A stretch of DNA of 64,000 nt from Mycolicibacter acidiphilus (GTDB lineage Bacteria > Actinomycetota > Actinomycetes > Mycobacteriales > Mycobacteriaceae): positions 55,705 through 119,704 of the forward strand of contig NZ_JAHCLR010000015.1 in assembly GCF_018455725.1 (NCBI RefSeq), in the 5' to 3' direction. Numbering within the stretch: the stretch's first letter is position 1; every line of letters begins with the position of its first letter. Below are positions 19,349 to 28,338 of the stretch, in pieces. The notes under the pieces are model-generated. The model ran no database searches. It was not told the origin of the DNA and saw only the letters and a list, made by a program, of their open reading frames with translations. The translations under genes were made by a program, and so were the position numbers.

Positions 19349-20220
19349 TGGCTGACTCGAACGACTCCGGGTGCTGCGGCTCGGACGGCGGATGCTGCTC
19401 GTCGGGCCCGTCCGGCCCGGTGCCGATCGCGCTGGTCGAAGGACCGCCCGCCGGTGACCCGCCACTGCCCCCGGTGCCCGAGGGCGCGCACATGGTCACC
19501 CTGCGCATCCAGCGCTACAACCCGGAGAACCCCGACCAGTACGCCGCGACCGACGGCTGGCAGAGCTTCCGGGTGCCGGCGCTGCCCACCGACCGGCTGC
19601 TGAACCTGCTGATCTACGTGAAGAGCTATCTGGACGGGACGCTGACGTTCCGCCGGTCCTGCGCCCACGGCGTGTGCGGCTCGGACGGCGTGCGGGTCAA
19701 CGGCAACAACAAGCTGGCCTGCAAGATGCTGATGCGCGACATCCTGCCGAAGAAGCCGGGTGGCAAAGAACTGACCATCAACATCGAGCCGATGCGCGGC
19801 CTGCCGGTGGAAAAAGACCTCGTGGTCAACATGGAACCGTTCATGGACGCCTACAAGGCGATCAAGCCGTACCTGATCACCAGTGGCAACCCGCCCACCA
19901 AGGAGCGCATCCAGAGCCAGGAGGACCGGCTGCGCTACGACGACACCACCAAGTGCATCCTGTGCGGCATCTGCACCACCAGCTGCCCGGTGTACTGGAG
20001 CGAGGGCTCGTACTTCGGTCCGGCGGCGATCGTCAACGCGCACCGGTTCATCTTCGACTCGCGTGACGAGGGCGCCGCCGAGCGGTTGGACATCCTCAAC
20101 GAGGTCGACGGGGTGTGGCGCTGCCGCACCACGTTCAACTGCACCGACGCGTGCCCGCGTGGCATCCAGATCACCAAGGCGATCCAGGAGGTGAAGCGGG
20201 CGCTGATGTTCGCCCGCTGA
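19348..20220 (+). CDS. sdhB: Succinate dehydrogenase iron-sulfur subunit SdhB with Cys-rich N-terminal tail
   Basis: This subunit carries [2Fe-2S], [4Fe-4S] and [3Fe-4S] clusters between FAD and quinone (290 residues). Cluster ligands are visible in SCAHGVCGSDG, CILCGICTTSCPVYW and TFNCTDACPRGI. The common core starts at MVTLRIQRYNPE (about residue 49). Before it lies an unusual tail containing CCGSDGGCCSS. A GGAACGGAAG ribosome site in front of ATG 19348 and the one-base overlap with sdhA support translation of this tail. Confidence 0.95.
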   Translation: MADSNDSGCCGSDGGCCSSGPSGPVPIALVEGPPAGDPPLPPVPEGAHMVTLRIQRYNPENPDQYAATDGWQSFRVPALPTDRLLNLLIYVKSYLDGTLTFRRSCAHGVCGSDGVRVNGNNKLACKMLMRDILPKKPGGKELTINIEPMRGLPVEKDLVVNMEPFMDAYKAIKPYLITSGNPPTKERIQSQEDRLRYDDTTKCILCGICTTSCPVYWSEGSYFGPAAIVNAHRFIFDSRDEGAAERLDILNEVDGVWRCRTTFNCTDACPRGIQITKAIQEVKRALMFAR

Positions 20221-20243
20221 TCCCCTTCTCGTTTTCCGTTGGC

Positions 20244-20273
20244 GCCGAGCGTGAACCCCGGTTCACGCTCGGC
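20244..20273 (+). terminator. Perfect 14-bp hairpin after sdhB
   Basis: GCCGAGCGTGAACC pairs perfectly with its complement across a 2-nt spacer, 24 bp after the sdhB stop. There is no U-tract, as is common for mycobacterial terminators. Confidence 0.75.
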
Positions 20274-20373
20274 GTTCGGCGTTCCCCGGTCTTCACGTTG
20301 GGCTGAGCAATCAGCGAGATCTGGCCCGCAAGCCGATCTGTCACACGATCGCGGGCTGCCTCGTCTAACGGTT

Positions 20374-20958
20374 ATGACCACAAAACCGCGCATCGAACCC
20401 TTGCCCCCGAAACGCACCAACCTGTTGGTGCGCGCTATGTACCGCTACGCCAAGCGCCGCTTCGGCGAGGTACCCGAGCCGTTCACCGTCACCGCACATC
20501 ACCCGCGGCTGCTGGTGGCCAATGCCGTGCACGAAGGGCTGCTGCAATCCGCGTCGCGCAAGCTGCCGGCCGGCGTGCGCGACCTGGCGGTGTTCTGGAC
20601 CGCCCGCACCATCGGCTGCTCCTGGTGTGTGGACTTCGGGTCGATGCTGCAACGCCTGGAAGGCATGGACATCGACCGCCTCCAGCGCATCGACGATTAC
20701 GCCACCTCACCGCGTTTCAGCGACGACGAACGGGCCGCGATCGCCTACGCCGACGCGATGACCACAGACCCACACACCATCACCGACCAGCAGGTGGCCG
20801 ACCTACGGCAAAGGTTCGGCGACGACGGCGTCATCGAGCTGACGTATCAGATCGGGATCGAGAACATGCGGGCCCGGATGTACTCGGCGCTGGGCATCAC
20901 CGAGCAGGGCTTCAACTCCGAGGACGCCTGCCGGGTGCCGTGGGCGGCTGACGGCTGA
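20374..20958 (+). CDS. Carboxymuconolactone decarboxylase / AhpD-like protein
   Basis: This 194-residue cytosolic protein has a CMD-family core. The redox-type motif is CSWC in ARTIGCSWCVDFGSML (about residues 83-98), followed by ERAAIAYADAMTTDP and the helical NMRARMYSALGI. AhpD-like proteins use the CxxC in peroxidase-type thiol chemistry; the substrate here is unknown. The gene ends about 40 bp from the convergent sigJ. CMD genes are characteristic neighbours and targets of ECF41 sigma factors, so this is a likely SigJ target. ATG 20374 was chosen since the upstream frame reads through the sdhB terminator. Confidence 0.8.
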   Translation: MTTKPRIEPLPPKRTNLLVRAMYRYAKRRFGEVPEPFTVTAHHPRLLVANAVHEGLLQSASRKLPAGVRDLAVFWTARTIGCSWCVDFGSMLQRLEGMDIDRLQRIDDYATSPRFSDDERAAIAYADAMTTDPHTITDQQVADLRQRFGDDGVIELTYQIGIENMRARMYSALGITEQGFNSEDACRVPWAADG

Positions 20959-21001
20959 CTAGGCCCGCGGGCCCGGGGGTACCTTGCCGCAGGCTCAAGC
21001 G

Positions 21002-21904
21002 TCAGCGTGCGTCCCGCAGCGGAGTGCCGCGGAACTTGTCCGGGTTGGCGATGTCCCAAACGGCATAGACCAATCCGTCGCGCACCGTCATCGCGGTGAT
21101 CCGCGGCATCAGCTCGGCAAACTCGTCGACCGCCGGCGCGCCAGCCGTGTAAGCGCCGAGTTCACCGTTGACCAGCGCCAGCTGCTGAGCACCCCACAGG
21201 GCCGGGCCGTACCGGCGCGCCAGACCGAACAGGAACCGGGCCACCTGCTGGGGGCCGTGAATGACCCGCGCCGCGGTCGGAGCCCGACGGTTGGAGTCGC
21301 CGGTGAACGTCACCTCGGGGTGCAGCAGTTCCACCACCGCGTCAAGGTCACCGGCAGCCATGGCCGCCATCAGGGTGCCGACCACTTCAGCGTGGCCCGG
21401 ATCCGGTTGCGGCGCAGGATCAGCCCTGACGGCTTTGCGGGCCCGCGACGCGAGCTGTCGGGCGGCGGCCGCGGTGGTGCCCAGTGTTGCGGCCACGTCA
21501 TCGAACGGCACCGCGAACCCGTCGTGCAGCACGAACGCCACCCGCTGATCCGGGGTCAGCCGGTCGAGCACCACCATGGCGGCGAACCGGGCATCTTCAC
21601 CGGCCACCACCGCCGACAACGGATCGTCGTCGCCGAACCCGGTCACTACCGGCTCCGGAAGCCATTGCCCCACATAGGATTCCCGCCGCCGCGGGGCTGA
21701 CCGCAGCCGGTCCAGACCGAGTCGGCTGACCACCGTCGTCAACCAGGCCCGCAGATCGGTGATCTGATCGCGTTCGGCGGCGTCGAAGCGCAGCCACGCC
21801 TCCTGCACGATGTCCTCTGCGTCGGCGAACATCCCGGTGAGCCGGTAGGCCACCGCCAGGAGGTGGGGCCGCAGCGCCTCGAAATCCTCCACTGCGGCGG
21901 TCAT
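21002..21904 (-). CDS. sigJ: ECF41-type RNA polymerase sigma factor SigJ
   Basis: This extracytoplasmic-function sigma factor has a fused C-terminal SnoaL-like regulatory domain instead of a separate anti-sigma factor (300 residues). Region 2 includes AYRLTGMFADAEDIVQEAWLR (about residues 18-38) and region 4 includes LTPDQRVAFVLHDGFAVPFDDVA. The ECF41 linker motif YVGQWLPEP and a C-terminal NPDKF are present. The usual DGGGK-type motif of the SnoaL domain reads DSNRRAP here. ATG 21904 was used; a start at 21931 would add 9 residues. Position before dacB1/sugI/nagA matches M. tuberculosis Rv3328c. Confidence 0.9.
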   Translation of the reverse strand: MTAAVEDFEALRPHLLAVAYRLTGMFADAEDIVQEAWLRFDAAERDQITDLRAWLTTVVSRLGLDRLRSAPRRRESYVGQWLPEPVVTGFGDDDPLSAVVAGEDARFAAMVVLDRLTPDQRVAFVLHDGFAVPFDDVAATLGTTAAAARQLASRARKAVRADPAPQPDPGHAEVVGTLMAAMAAGDLDAVVELLHPEVTFTGDSNRRAPTAARVIHGPQQVARFLFGLARRYGPALWGAQQLALVNGELGAYTAGAPAVDEFAELMPRITAMTVRDGLVYAVWDIANPDKFRGTPLRDAR

Positions 21905-22105
21905 GCGGACCAGCCTAGGCGCGGAGGCCACTCAGTCCGGCGCCCCGGTGCCGGGCCGCAGCCCCAGCAGGAATAGGAAGACGCCGTGCCACAACAACGC
22001 CCGGCCCTTGTCGCCACTCAACATCGGCCGATGAGTAGACGCTGGCAACACCGCGAGACGGCGGAACGCGGCAATCGGCATGGCACTGGCCCTAAAGTCG
22101 CCAAG

Positions 22106-23098
22106 ATGAGCCGCAAGCCATCGATCGACCCGGTCCGCTGGCAACCGCCACCGTCGCAGCCGCTGCCCGCACCGGATCCGGCCCCGCCGTTGACCGTCGT
22201 CGACATTCCTGGCACCGCACCCGAAGACGTCGTCGTCGACGCGTCGGGCACCGTGTACACCGGCGTCGAGGACGGGCGGATCATCGCGGTCGGCACCGAT
22301 TCGGTGCCGCGGGTGGTCGCCGACACCGGCGGACGGCCGCTGGGACTGGCCTTCACCCGCGACGGCCGGCTGCTGATCTGCGACAGCCACCGCGGGCTGC
22401 TGCGCTGCGACGTCACCACCGGCTCGATCGAGACGCTGGTCGACCGGGTGGCCGGACGAGCGTTGACGTTCTGCTCGAACGCCGTCGAATCCTCCGACGG
22501 CACAATCTATTTCACCGAATCCACGAGTCGCTTCCACTACGAGCACTACAAGGCGTCGGTGGTCGAAGCACGCGGCAGCGGGTCGCTGATGCGGCGGGAT
22601 CCCGACGGTCAGGTGAGTGTGCTCGCCTCGGGCCTGCACTTCGCCAACGGCGTCACGCTGACCGCCGACGAATCCGCGGTGGTGTTCGCCGAGTCCACCG
22701 GTTGCCGGCTGTCCAAGTACTGGCTGACCGGGCCGCACGCCGGCAGCGTCACCGACCTGGTCACCGGCCTGCCCGGCTATCCCGACAACATCTCCACCGG
22801 GCGCGACGGCCGCATCTGGGTGGCGCTGGTGTCCGATCGCAACGCGCTGAGCGAGTGGCTGAGCCCGCGCGCACCGGTGCTGCGCCGACTGCTGTGGCGA
22901 CTACTCCCCTATGCGTGGCTGCCGAACCCGAAGTCGGTGGCGTGGGTGGCCGGGTTCGACGCCGACGACGGCCGGGTGCTGACCCAGTTCCGCACGGTCG
23001 ACCCGCGCTTCGGGCTGGCCACCGGCGTGGTCGAGACCGACGGACGGCTATGGCTGGGCCGGATCGCCGGACCGGGGCTGGCCTACTTCCAGCTGTAA
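22106..23098 (+). CDS. SMP-30/strictosidine-synthase-like beta-propeller protein
   Basis: This 330-residue protein has repeated beta-propeller blades (APEDVVVDASGTVYTGVEDG, GRPLGLAFTRDGRLLICDS, SSDGTIYFTESTSRF, HFANGVTLTADESAVVFAES, GLPGYPDNISTGRDGRIWVAL). These are typical of the gluconolactonase/strictosidine synthase-like family. The conserved metal-site residues of that fold (Glu in PEDVVV, Asn in FANGV, Asp in YPDNI) are present, which fits a calcium-dependent lactonase or esterase. There is no clear signal peptide. It is divergent from sigJ by about 200 bp. The substrate cannot be told from sequence. Confidence 0.75.
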   Translation: MSRKPSIDPVRWQPPPSQPLPAPDPAPPLTVVDIPGTAPEDVVVDASGTVYTGVEDGRIIAVGTDSVPRVVADTGGRPLGLAFTRDGRLLICDSHRGLLRCDVTTGSIETLVDRVAGRALTFCSNAVESSDGTIYFTESTSRFHYEHYKASVVEARGSGSLMRRDPDGQVSVLASGLHFANGVTLTADESAVVFAESTGCRLSKYWLTGPHAGSVTDLVTGLPGYPDNISTGRDGRIWVALVSDRNALSEWLSPRAPVLRRLLWRLLPYAWLPNPKSVAWVAGFDADDGRVLTQFRTVDPRFGLATGVVETDGRLWLGRIAGPGLAYFQL

Positions 23099-23103
23099 GC
23101 CCG

Positions 23104-23186
23104 CGTCCCGCTTCCCCGCGACCGTGCAGAGTTCACCGGCATTCCCCCAGGTGAGCCCGGTGAACTCTGCACGGTCGCGAGGGACG
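23104..23186. repeat. Large intergenic inverted repeat (23-bp perfect stem plus outer 6-bp stem)
   Basis: Positions 23117-23139 and 23157-23179 are perfect complements (arm begins CGCGACCGTGCAGAGTTC) around a 17-nt loop. An outer pair, CGTCCC at 23104-23109 and GGGACG at 23181-23186, extends it. It lies just after the beta-propeller gene and before dacB1. It may act as a terminator, or be a dispersed repeat unit. Confidence 0.8.
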
Positions 23187-23262
23187 TCGGGTAACTTCTG
23201 ACCCATCAGTAACAGCGTGGCTCCCCCGATTCCGTGCCGGTATTACCTACCCTCGACACACG

Positions 23263-24486
23263 ATGTCTTTCCTACGCGCGACGTCAGCCCTGGTAGCGAC
23301 TGGCTTCCTGGTGACCGGCACCCCGCTGGCCGCGGCCGAGCCGACCCCCGGCCTCAACGCGGGACCGGTCGGCTGCCCGTATCAGGTGTTCACCCCGCCG
23401 GCCGTCGACACCTCAGAGGTGCCCGAGGCCGGTGATCCGCCGCTGCCGCTGCCGGTCCCGACGACCCCGGTCGGCGGCGCGGCCCTGGCCGGCTGCGGCA
23501 TCACCACCGCACCCGGCACACCACCGGTGCCCGGTGACGTCTCCGCCGAGGCCTGGCTGGTCGCCGACCTGGACAGCGGCGCGGTGATCGCCGCCCGCGA
23601 CCCGCACGGCCGGCATCGGCCCGCCAGCATCATCAAGGTGCTGACCGCGATGACCTCACTCAACGAACTGGACCCGGGCCGCGTCGTCGCCGGCACCCAG
23701 GAGGACGCCAACGCCGAGGGCACCAAGGTGGGCGTCGCGCCCGGCGGGAACTACACCGTCAACCAGTTGCTGCACGGGCTGCTGATGGGCTCCGGCAACG
23801 ATGCCGCGCACGCCCTGGCCGGCCAGTTGGGCGGCATGGACGTGGCACTGCACAAGATCAACACCCTGGCCCGGCAGCTCGGCGGCCGAGACACCCGGGT
23901 GGCCACCCCGTCCGGGCTGGACGGCCCCGGCATGAGCACGTCGGCCTACGACATCGGCCTGTTCTACCGGTACGCGTGGGCCAACCCGGCGTTCGCCGAC
24001 ATCGTCGCCACCCGCACCTTCGACTTCCCCGGCCACGGTGACGCTCCCGGCTACCTGCTGGAGAACGACAACCAGCTGCTGTCGAACTACCCGGGCGCAC
24101 TCGGCGGCAAGACCGGCTACACCGACGACGCCGGCCAGACGTTCGTCGGCGCCGCGAACCGCGACGGGCGCCGGCTGGTGGCGGTGCTGCTGCACGGCAC
24201 CCGCCAGCCGATCGCGCCCTGGCAGCAGGCCGCGCACCTGCTCGACTACGGCTACGCCACCCCGCCGGGCACCCAGATCGGGTCGCTGATCGAACCCGAC
24301 CCCGCGCTGATCACGCCGCGTCAGGCCGCGGCCCAGGCGAACCCGCAGGCCATGTCGCTGGTGCCGCGCGACGACACGGTGCCGGTACGGGTCGGCGTCG
24401 GCATCATCGGGACGATCATCGTGTTCGCGCTCATCATGGGCGCGCGGGTGGTGAATCGCCGCCCGGGTCGCGGATCGACTTGGTGA
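23263..24486 (+). CDS. dacB1: D-alanyl-D-alanine carboxypeptidase DacB1
   Basis: This penicillin-binding carboxypeptidase trims the terminal D-Ala of peptidoglycan stem peptides (407 residues). An N-terminal signal peptide ([13 protein letters not shown]) and a proline-rich linker precede the peptidase S11 domain. Active-site motifs are the serine in ASIIKV (about residue 129), SGN in MGSGNDAAH, and KTG in [11 protein letters not shown]-terminal transmembrane helix ([19 protein letters not shown]) anchors it to the outer face of the membrane. Position and length match M. tuberculosis Rv3330. Confidence 0.93.
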   Translation: MSFLRATSALVATGFLVTGTPLAAAEPTPGLNAGPVGCPYQVFTPPAVDTSEVPEAGDPPLPLPVPTTPVGGAALAGCGITTAPGTPPVPGDVSAEAWLVADLDSGAVIAARDPHGRHRPASIIKVLTAMTSLNELDPGRVVAGTQEDANAEGTKVGVAPGGNYTVNQLLHGLLMGSGNDAAHALAGQLGGMDVALHKINTLARQLGGRDTRVATPSGLDGPGMSTSAYDIGLFYRYAWANPAFADIVATRTFDFPGHGDAPGYLLENDNQLLSNYPGALGGKTGYTDDAGQTFVGAANRDGRRLVAVLLHGTRQPIAPWQQAAHLLDYGYATPPGTQIGSLIEPDPALITPRQAAAQANPQAMSLVPRDDTVPVRVGVGIIGTIIVFALIMGARVVNRRPGRGSTW

Positions 24487-24872
24487 AGGCGCTGCGGGTC
24501 TTCGGTTGGCTGACCGGTCTGCTGCTGATCGGGCTGGGCATCGCCCGGATGGCGTTCGGCCTGGACTCCATTCCCGACGGCCAGGAGGTCAACGCGACCG
24601 TCGACAGCGAGAGCCGGGCGGCCGGGGCGCTGCTGATCGGGTACGGCATCGGCTATCTGGAGGCGTTTCGACGGACCCCGATCCCGGCCGGGGCGGTGCG
24701 ACTGCTCGCCGGGACCATGGCGCTGATCGGGGTGTCCCGGCTGATCTCGATGACCAACACCGGCATGCCGCACCCGGCGGCGACCGCGGCCTGCGTCGTC
24801 GAGTTCATCGCCGCCGGGCTGACCTACTGGTACGCCACCATGACCGAGCAGCAGGTCACCGGCGCCCGCTAG
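24483..24872 (+). CDS. Small four-helix membrane protein (DUF4345-like)
   Basis: This 129-residue protein is mostly hydrophobic, with about four predicted membrane segments ([69 protein letters not shown]). The pattern resembles the DUF4345 family. GTG 24483 overlaps the dacB1 stop. TTG at 24480 would add one residue. It sits between dacB1 and sugI, which are neighbours in M. tuberculosis without it. Its function is unknown. Confidence 0.7.
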   Translation: MKALRVFGWLTGLLLIGLGIARMAFGLDSIPDGQEVNATVDSESRAAGALLIGYGIGYLEAFRRTPIPAGAVRLLAGTMALIGVSRLISMTNTGMPHPAATAACVVEFIAAGLTYWYATMTEQQVTGAR

Positions 24873-24898
24873 GCGGGCGATCCCCTACGGTGGACAGG

Positions 24899-26314
24899 AT
24901 GGGCCGAATCGCCGAACTGCGCCGATTCCCGCCGCTGGCGCTGCTGGTCGGCGTCACGGCCGCCAGTGTCGGCATCATCTACGGCTACGACCTGTCCAAC
25001 ATCGCCGGGGCGCTGCTGTTCATCGAGGACGAGTTCGGGCTGACCGCCGGCCAGCAGGAGTTGGTGACGACGGCGACGGTGCTCGGCGAGATCGCCGGCG
25101 CGGTCGCCGCGGGCTGGCTGGCCAACGCGATCGGGCGCAAGAGGTCGATGCTGGCGGTGGCGGTCTGCTACGCGGTGTTCGCGCTGCTGGGAGCGGTGTC
25201 GACGTCGGTGGGCATGCTGACGGTGGCGCGTCTGCTGCTGGGCGTAACCATCGGGGTGTCGGTGGTGGTGGTGCCGGTGTTCGTGGCGGAGTCGGCACCG
25301 GCGCGGGCCCGCGGCGCCCTGCTGGTCAGCTACGGCGTGGCCACGGTCATCGGGATCATCGCCGGGTACCTGATCGCGTATCTGCTTGCCGGCCAGGGTA
25401 ATTGGCGGGCGATGCTGGGCCTGGCGGCGGTGCCGGCTGTGCTGGTCACGCTGCTGCTGGCGCGCATCCCCGACACCGCACGCTGGTACGTGCTCAAGGG
25501 ACGCCTGGATGACGCCCGCCGCACGCTGCGACTGGTGGAACCGGACGTCGACGCCGATGCGGAACTGGCCGAGATCAGCCGGACGTTGCGCGAGGAGCGC
25601 CACGGCGGTGTCGGTGTGCTGCGTGAGATGCTGCGTCCGCCGTATCTGCGGGCGACGCTGTTCGTGGTGGCGCTCGGCTTCTTCATCCAGATCACCGGCA
25701 TCAACGCGATCGTCTACTACAGCCCGCGACTGTTCGAGATGATGGGTTTCACCGGTGATTTCGCACTGCTGGTGCTGCCCGCCCTGATCCAGGTCGCCGC
25801 ACTGGCCGCGATGGTGGTGTCGCTGCTGCTGATCGACCGGGTGGGCCGGCGACCGATCCTGCTGTCCGGGATCGCGGCGATGGTCGCCGCCAATGCGCTG
25901 CTGATCGCGGTGTTCGCCGCCGGCGACGTGTTCGGTGGGGCGTTGGCCGCGCTGAAATTCGGTGGCGTGCTGCTGTTCACGGTCGGCTACACGTTCGGGT
26001 TCGGCTCGCTGGTGTGGGTGTACGCCGGGGAGGCGCTACCCGCCCGACTGCGTTCGATGGGCTCCTCGGCGATGCTCACCTCCGATCTGGTGGCCAATGC
26101 CGTTGTCGCCGCGGTGTTCCTGACGATGCTCACCGCCCTGGGCGGTGCCGGCACGTTCGCGGTGTTCGGCGCGCTGGCGGTGCTCAGCTTCGGGTTCGTC
26201 TACCGCTACGCCCCGGAGACCAAGGGCCGCCAACTGGAGGACATCCGGCACTTCTGGGAGAACGACGGCCACTGGCCCGAGGACACGGCGCCCGCGGAGC
26301 CGTCATGCCGCTGA
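24899..26314 (+). CDS. sugI: MFS sugar transporter SugI
   Basis: This 12-helix sugar porter of the major facilitator superfamily (471 residues) is predicted to import a hexose or pentose with protons. Sugar-porter signatures are GWLANAIGRKRSM, RLLLGVTIGV with VFVAESAPARARG, QITGINAIVYYSPRLF, DRVGRRPILL and PETKGRQLEDI. ATG 24899 was chosen; GTG 24890 is also in frame. The last 10 bp overlap the nagA start, suggesting coupled expression and an amino-sugar or peptidoglycan-sugar link. The order matches M. tuberculosis Rv3331-Rv3332. Confidence 0.88.
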   Translation: MGRIAELRRFPPLALLVGVTAASVGIIYGYDLSNIAGALLFIEDEFGLTAGQQELVTTATVLGEIAGAVAAGWLANAIGRKRSMLAVAVCYAVFALLGAVSTSVGMLTVARLLLGVTIGVSVVVVPVFVAESAPARARGALLVSYGVATVIGIIAGYLIAYLLAGQGNWRAMLGLAAVPAVLVTLLLARIPDTARWYVLKGRLDDARRTLRLVEPDVDADAELAEISRTLREERHGGVGVLREMLRPPYLRATLFVVALGFFIQITGINAIVYYSPRLFEMMGFTGDFALLVLPALIQVAALAAMVVSLLLIDRVGRRPILLSGIAAMVAANALLIAVFAAGDVFGGALAALKFGGVLLFTVGYTFGFGSLVWVYAGEALPARLRSMGSSAMLTSDLVANAVVAAVFLTMLTALGGAGTFAVFGALAVLSFGFVYRYAPETKGRQLEDIRHFWENDGHWPEDTAPAEPSCR

Positions 26315-27438
26315 TCGCCGCCGAGGCGGTGGTGCTCGACGGCCGGGTCGCCCGGCCCGGCTGGGTGGCCGTCGACGGCGCCCGGATCACCGACTGCGGC
26401 GACGGCGCCCCACCGCAGCCCGCCGACAGTGACTTCCCGGCGGGCACGGTGGTGCCGGGCTTCGTCGACATACACGCGCACGGCGGTGGCGGGGCCTCCT
26501 ACGCCGACGACCCGGTGCGCGCCGCGGAGTTGCACCGCGTCCACGGCACCACCGGCGGGCTGGCCAGCCTGGTCAGCGCCGCACCGGAGGTGCTGCTGGC
26601 GCAGGTGCGCGCCCTGGCCGACGCCACCCACGCCGGGGTGTTGGACGGCATCCACCTGGAGGGGCCGTGGCTGAGTGGATCGCAGTGCGGCGCACACGAT
26701 CCCGCGGTGCTGCGCGACCCCGATCCGGGCGAGATCGACGCGCTGCTGACCGCGGGCGGCGGGACGATCCGGATGGTGACCCTGGCACCGGAACGGCCCG
26801 GTGGGATCGCGGCGATCCGCCGGCTCGTCGACGCCGGAGTGATTGTGGCCGTGGGCCATACCGACGCCGACTATGCGGTGACCCGGGCGGCGGTCGACGC
26901 CGGGGCGACGGTCGCAACGCATCTGTTCAACGCGATGCGGGGCCTGCATCACCGTGAGCCCGGCCCGGTGCTGGCACTGCTCGACGATCCGCGGGTGACG
27001 CTGGAGCTCATCGCCGACGGCGTGCATCTGCATCCGGCGCTGGTCCGCCACGTCATCGACACCGCCGGGCCGGATCGGGTCGCGCTGGTCACCGACGCGA
27101 TGGCCGCCGCCGGGGCCGGCGACGGCGGGTACCGGCTGGGCGGCCTGGACGTCGACGTGACCGGCGGGGTGGCGCGGGTGCGCGGCACGCAGACGATCGC
27201 CGGCAGCACCGCGACCATGGACGCACTGTTCCGTGCGGTGCTCACCGGCCCCGCCGACCCCACCGACGATGCCGCGCTGCTGGCCGCCGTCCAGCTGACC
27301 GCGACCACCCCGGCGCGGGCCGTCGGGATCTCCCGCGCCGGTGCGATCGCCGCCGGTCGCGACGCCGACCTGGTGGTGCTCGACCGCGAGCTGCGGGTCC
27401 ATGCGGTGCTGCGCGGCGGGGCGTGGCTGGGCGGCTGA
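26305..27438 (+). CDS. nagA: N-acetylglucosamine-6-phosphate deacetylase
   Basis: The enzyme deacetylates GlcNAc-6-phosphate to glucosamine-6-phosphate in amino-sugar recycling (377 residues, cytosol). Metal and substrate motifs are FVDIHAHGGGGASY (about residues 53-66), GIHLEGPWLS, VAVGHTDADY, THLFNAM, IADGVHLHP and the catalytic Asp in LVTDAMAAAG. It overlaps sugI by 10 bp. It may recycle GlcNAc from cell-wall turnover alongside DacB1. Confidence 0.92.
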   Translation: MPLIAAEAVVLDGRVARPGWVAVDGARITDCGDGAPPQPADSDFPAGTVVPGFVDIHAHGGGGASYADDPVRAAELHRVHGTTGGLASLVSAAPEVLLAQVRALADATHAGVLDGIHLEGPWLSGSQCGAHDPAVLRDPDPGEIDALLTAGGGTIRMVTLAPERPGGIAAIRRLVDAGVIVAVGHTDADYAVTRAAVDAGATVATHLFNAMRGLHHREPGPVLALLDDPRVTLELIADGVHLHPALVRHVIDTAGPDRVALVTDAMAAAGAGDGGYRLGGLDVDVTGGVARVRGTQTIAGSTATMDALFRAVLTGPADPTDDAALLAAVQLTATTPARAVGISRAGAIAAGRDADLVVLDRELRVHAVLRGGAWLGG

Positions 27439-27482
27439 TTGTCGGCTACCCGGGTCGGACCTCGTCCACTAGGCTGGCGACG

Positions 27483-27755
27483 GTGAGCGAACCGACCGTC
27501 ACCGATGTCCCCGACCAGCACCGCTACGAGATCAGCGTCGACGGCGTGCGCGCCGGTATCGCGTCCTACACCGACATCGGCGACCAGCGGGACTTCCACC
27601 ACACCGAGATCGACAAGGCGTTCGGCGGCCAGGGTCTGGGCACCAAGCTGATCGCGGCCGCGCTGGCCGACACCCAGGCCGCCGGCAAGCGGATCCTGCC
27701 GACCTGCTCGTTCGTCGTCGACTACGTCGCCAAGCACCCGGAGTACGCCGACTAG
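27483..27755 (+). CDS. Small GCN5-related N-acetyltransferase (YjdJ-like)
   Basis: This 90-residue single-domain acetyltransferase of the short COG2388 type has an acetyl-CoA binding segment in DKAFGGQGLGTKLIAAAL and a C-terminal LPTCSFVVDYVAKHPEY. GTG 27483 was used because it fits the family length. It lies 44 bp after nagA, possibly in the same transcript. The substrate is unknown. Confidence 0.8.
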   Translation: MSEPTVTDVPDQHRYEISVDGVRAGIASYTDIGDQRDFHHTEIDKAFGGQGLGTKLIAAALADTQAAGKRILPTCSFVVDYVAKHPEYAD

Positions 27756-27848
27756 ATCGTCAGCGCCAGGCTCTCAACGGGCAGTTGTCCTGATGAGCTG
27801 CACGTCAGCGGCCCAGTGCGGCAGAATGCTGACTTGGAGGTGACGGAC

Positions 27849-28157
27849 GTGCACGACCTTGTCGAGTCGAAACGGCATGACATCCGTCTCTTGTGCCGTG
27901 AAATGTCAGTGCGTCGGCTGGACGTTTTTGGTTCTGCGGCGGGAGGCACCTTCGATGCCGCCACGAGCGACGTCGACATTCTCGTTGAATTCGATCCGGT
28001 TCTGGACGTCGACCACTTCGACCGCTATTTCACCCTCAAGGAACGATTGGAAGCGCTTTTCGACCGGCCCGTCGACCTCGTGACGGCAGCCAGCCTGCGA
28101 AACCCGTACTTCCGCCAGCGGGTCATGGCCACCCGGGAACCGCTGTATGCAGCCTGA
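27849..28157 (+). CDS. MNT-type nucleotidyltransferase antitoxin
   Basis: This minimal nucleotidyltransferase (102 residues) has the polymerase-beta-fold signature FGSAAGG...SDVDILVEFDP (GS motif and DxD). In HEPN/MNT toxin-antitoxin pairs such proteins adenylylate and silence the HEPN ribonuclease. GTG 27849 has GGAGGT 7 nt upstream; in-frame GTGs at 27816 and 27840 are less well placed. The last 11 bp overlap the HEPN gene. Codon use is less GC-biased than the neighbours (ATTCTCGTTGAA), suggesting recent acquisition. Confidence 0.8.
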   Translation: MHDLVESKRHDIRLLCREMSVRRLDVFGSAAGGTFDAATSDVDILVEFDPVLDVDHFDRYFTLKERLEALFDRPVDLVTAASLRNPYFRQRVMATREPLYAA

Positions 28158-28338
28158 CTGGCGAAAATACCTCTGGGATGCACAGCGCGCCGTCGAACTC
28201 CTCACTGAATTCCGTACCGGGAAGACGTTTGTCGATTACCAGGCGGACGCCATGTTCCGCTCTGCCGTTGAACGGCAGTTGGAAATCGTCGGCGAGGCAC
28301 TCATACCGGCGCAACTCAGCATCCCTCAGCGGACCTAG
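28147..28338 (+). pseudogene. Truncated HEPN (HepT/DUF86) toxin
   Basis: The 63-residue frame keeps the N-terminal half of a HepT-type HEPN protein (WRKYLWDAQRAVELLTEF, SAVERQLEIVGEAL) but stops after IPQRT. HepT proteins are normally about 100-130 residues, with the catalytic RNxxxH-type motif in the missing half. The stop TAG overlaps the end of the convergent molybdopterin oxidoreductase gene, so the 3' part was deleted rather than frameshifted. It cannot be an active RNase as it stands. Confidence 0.75.
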
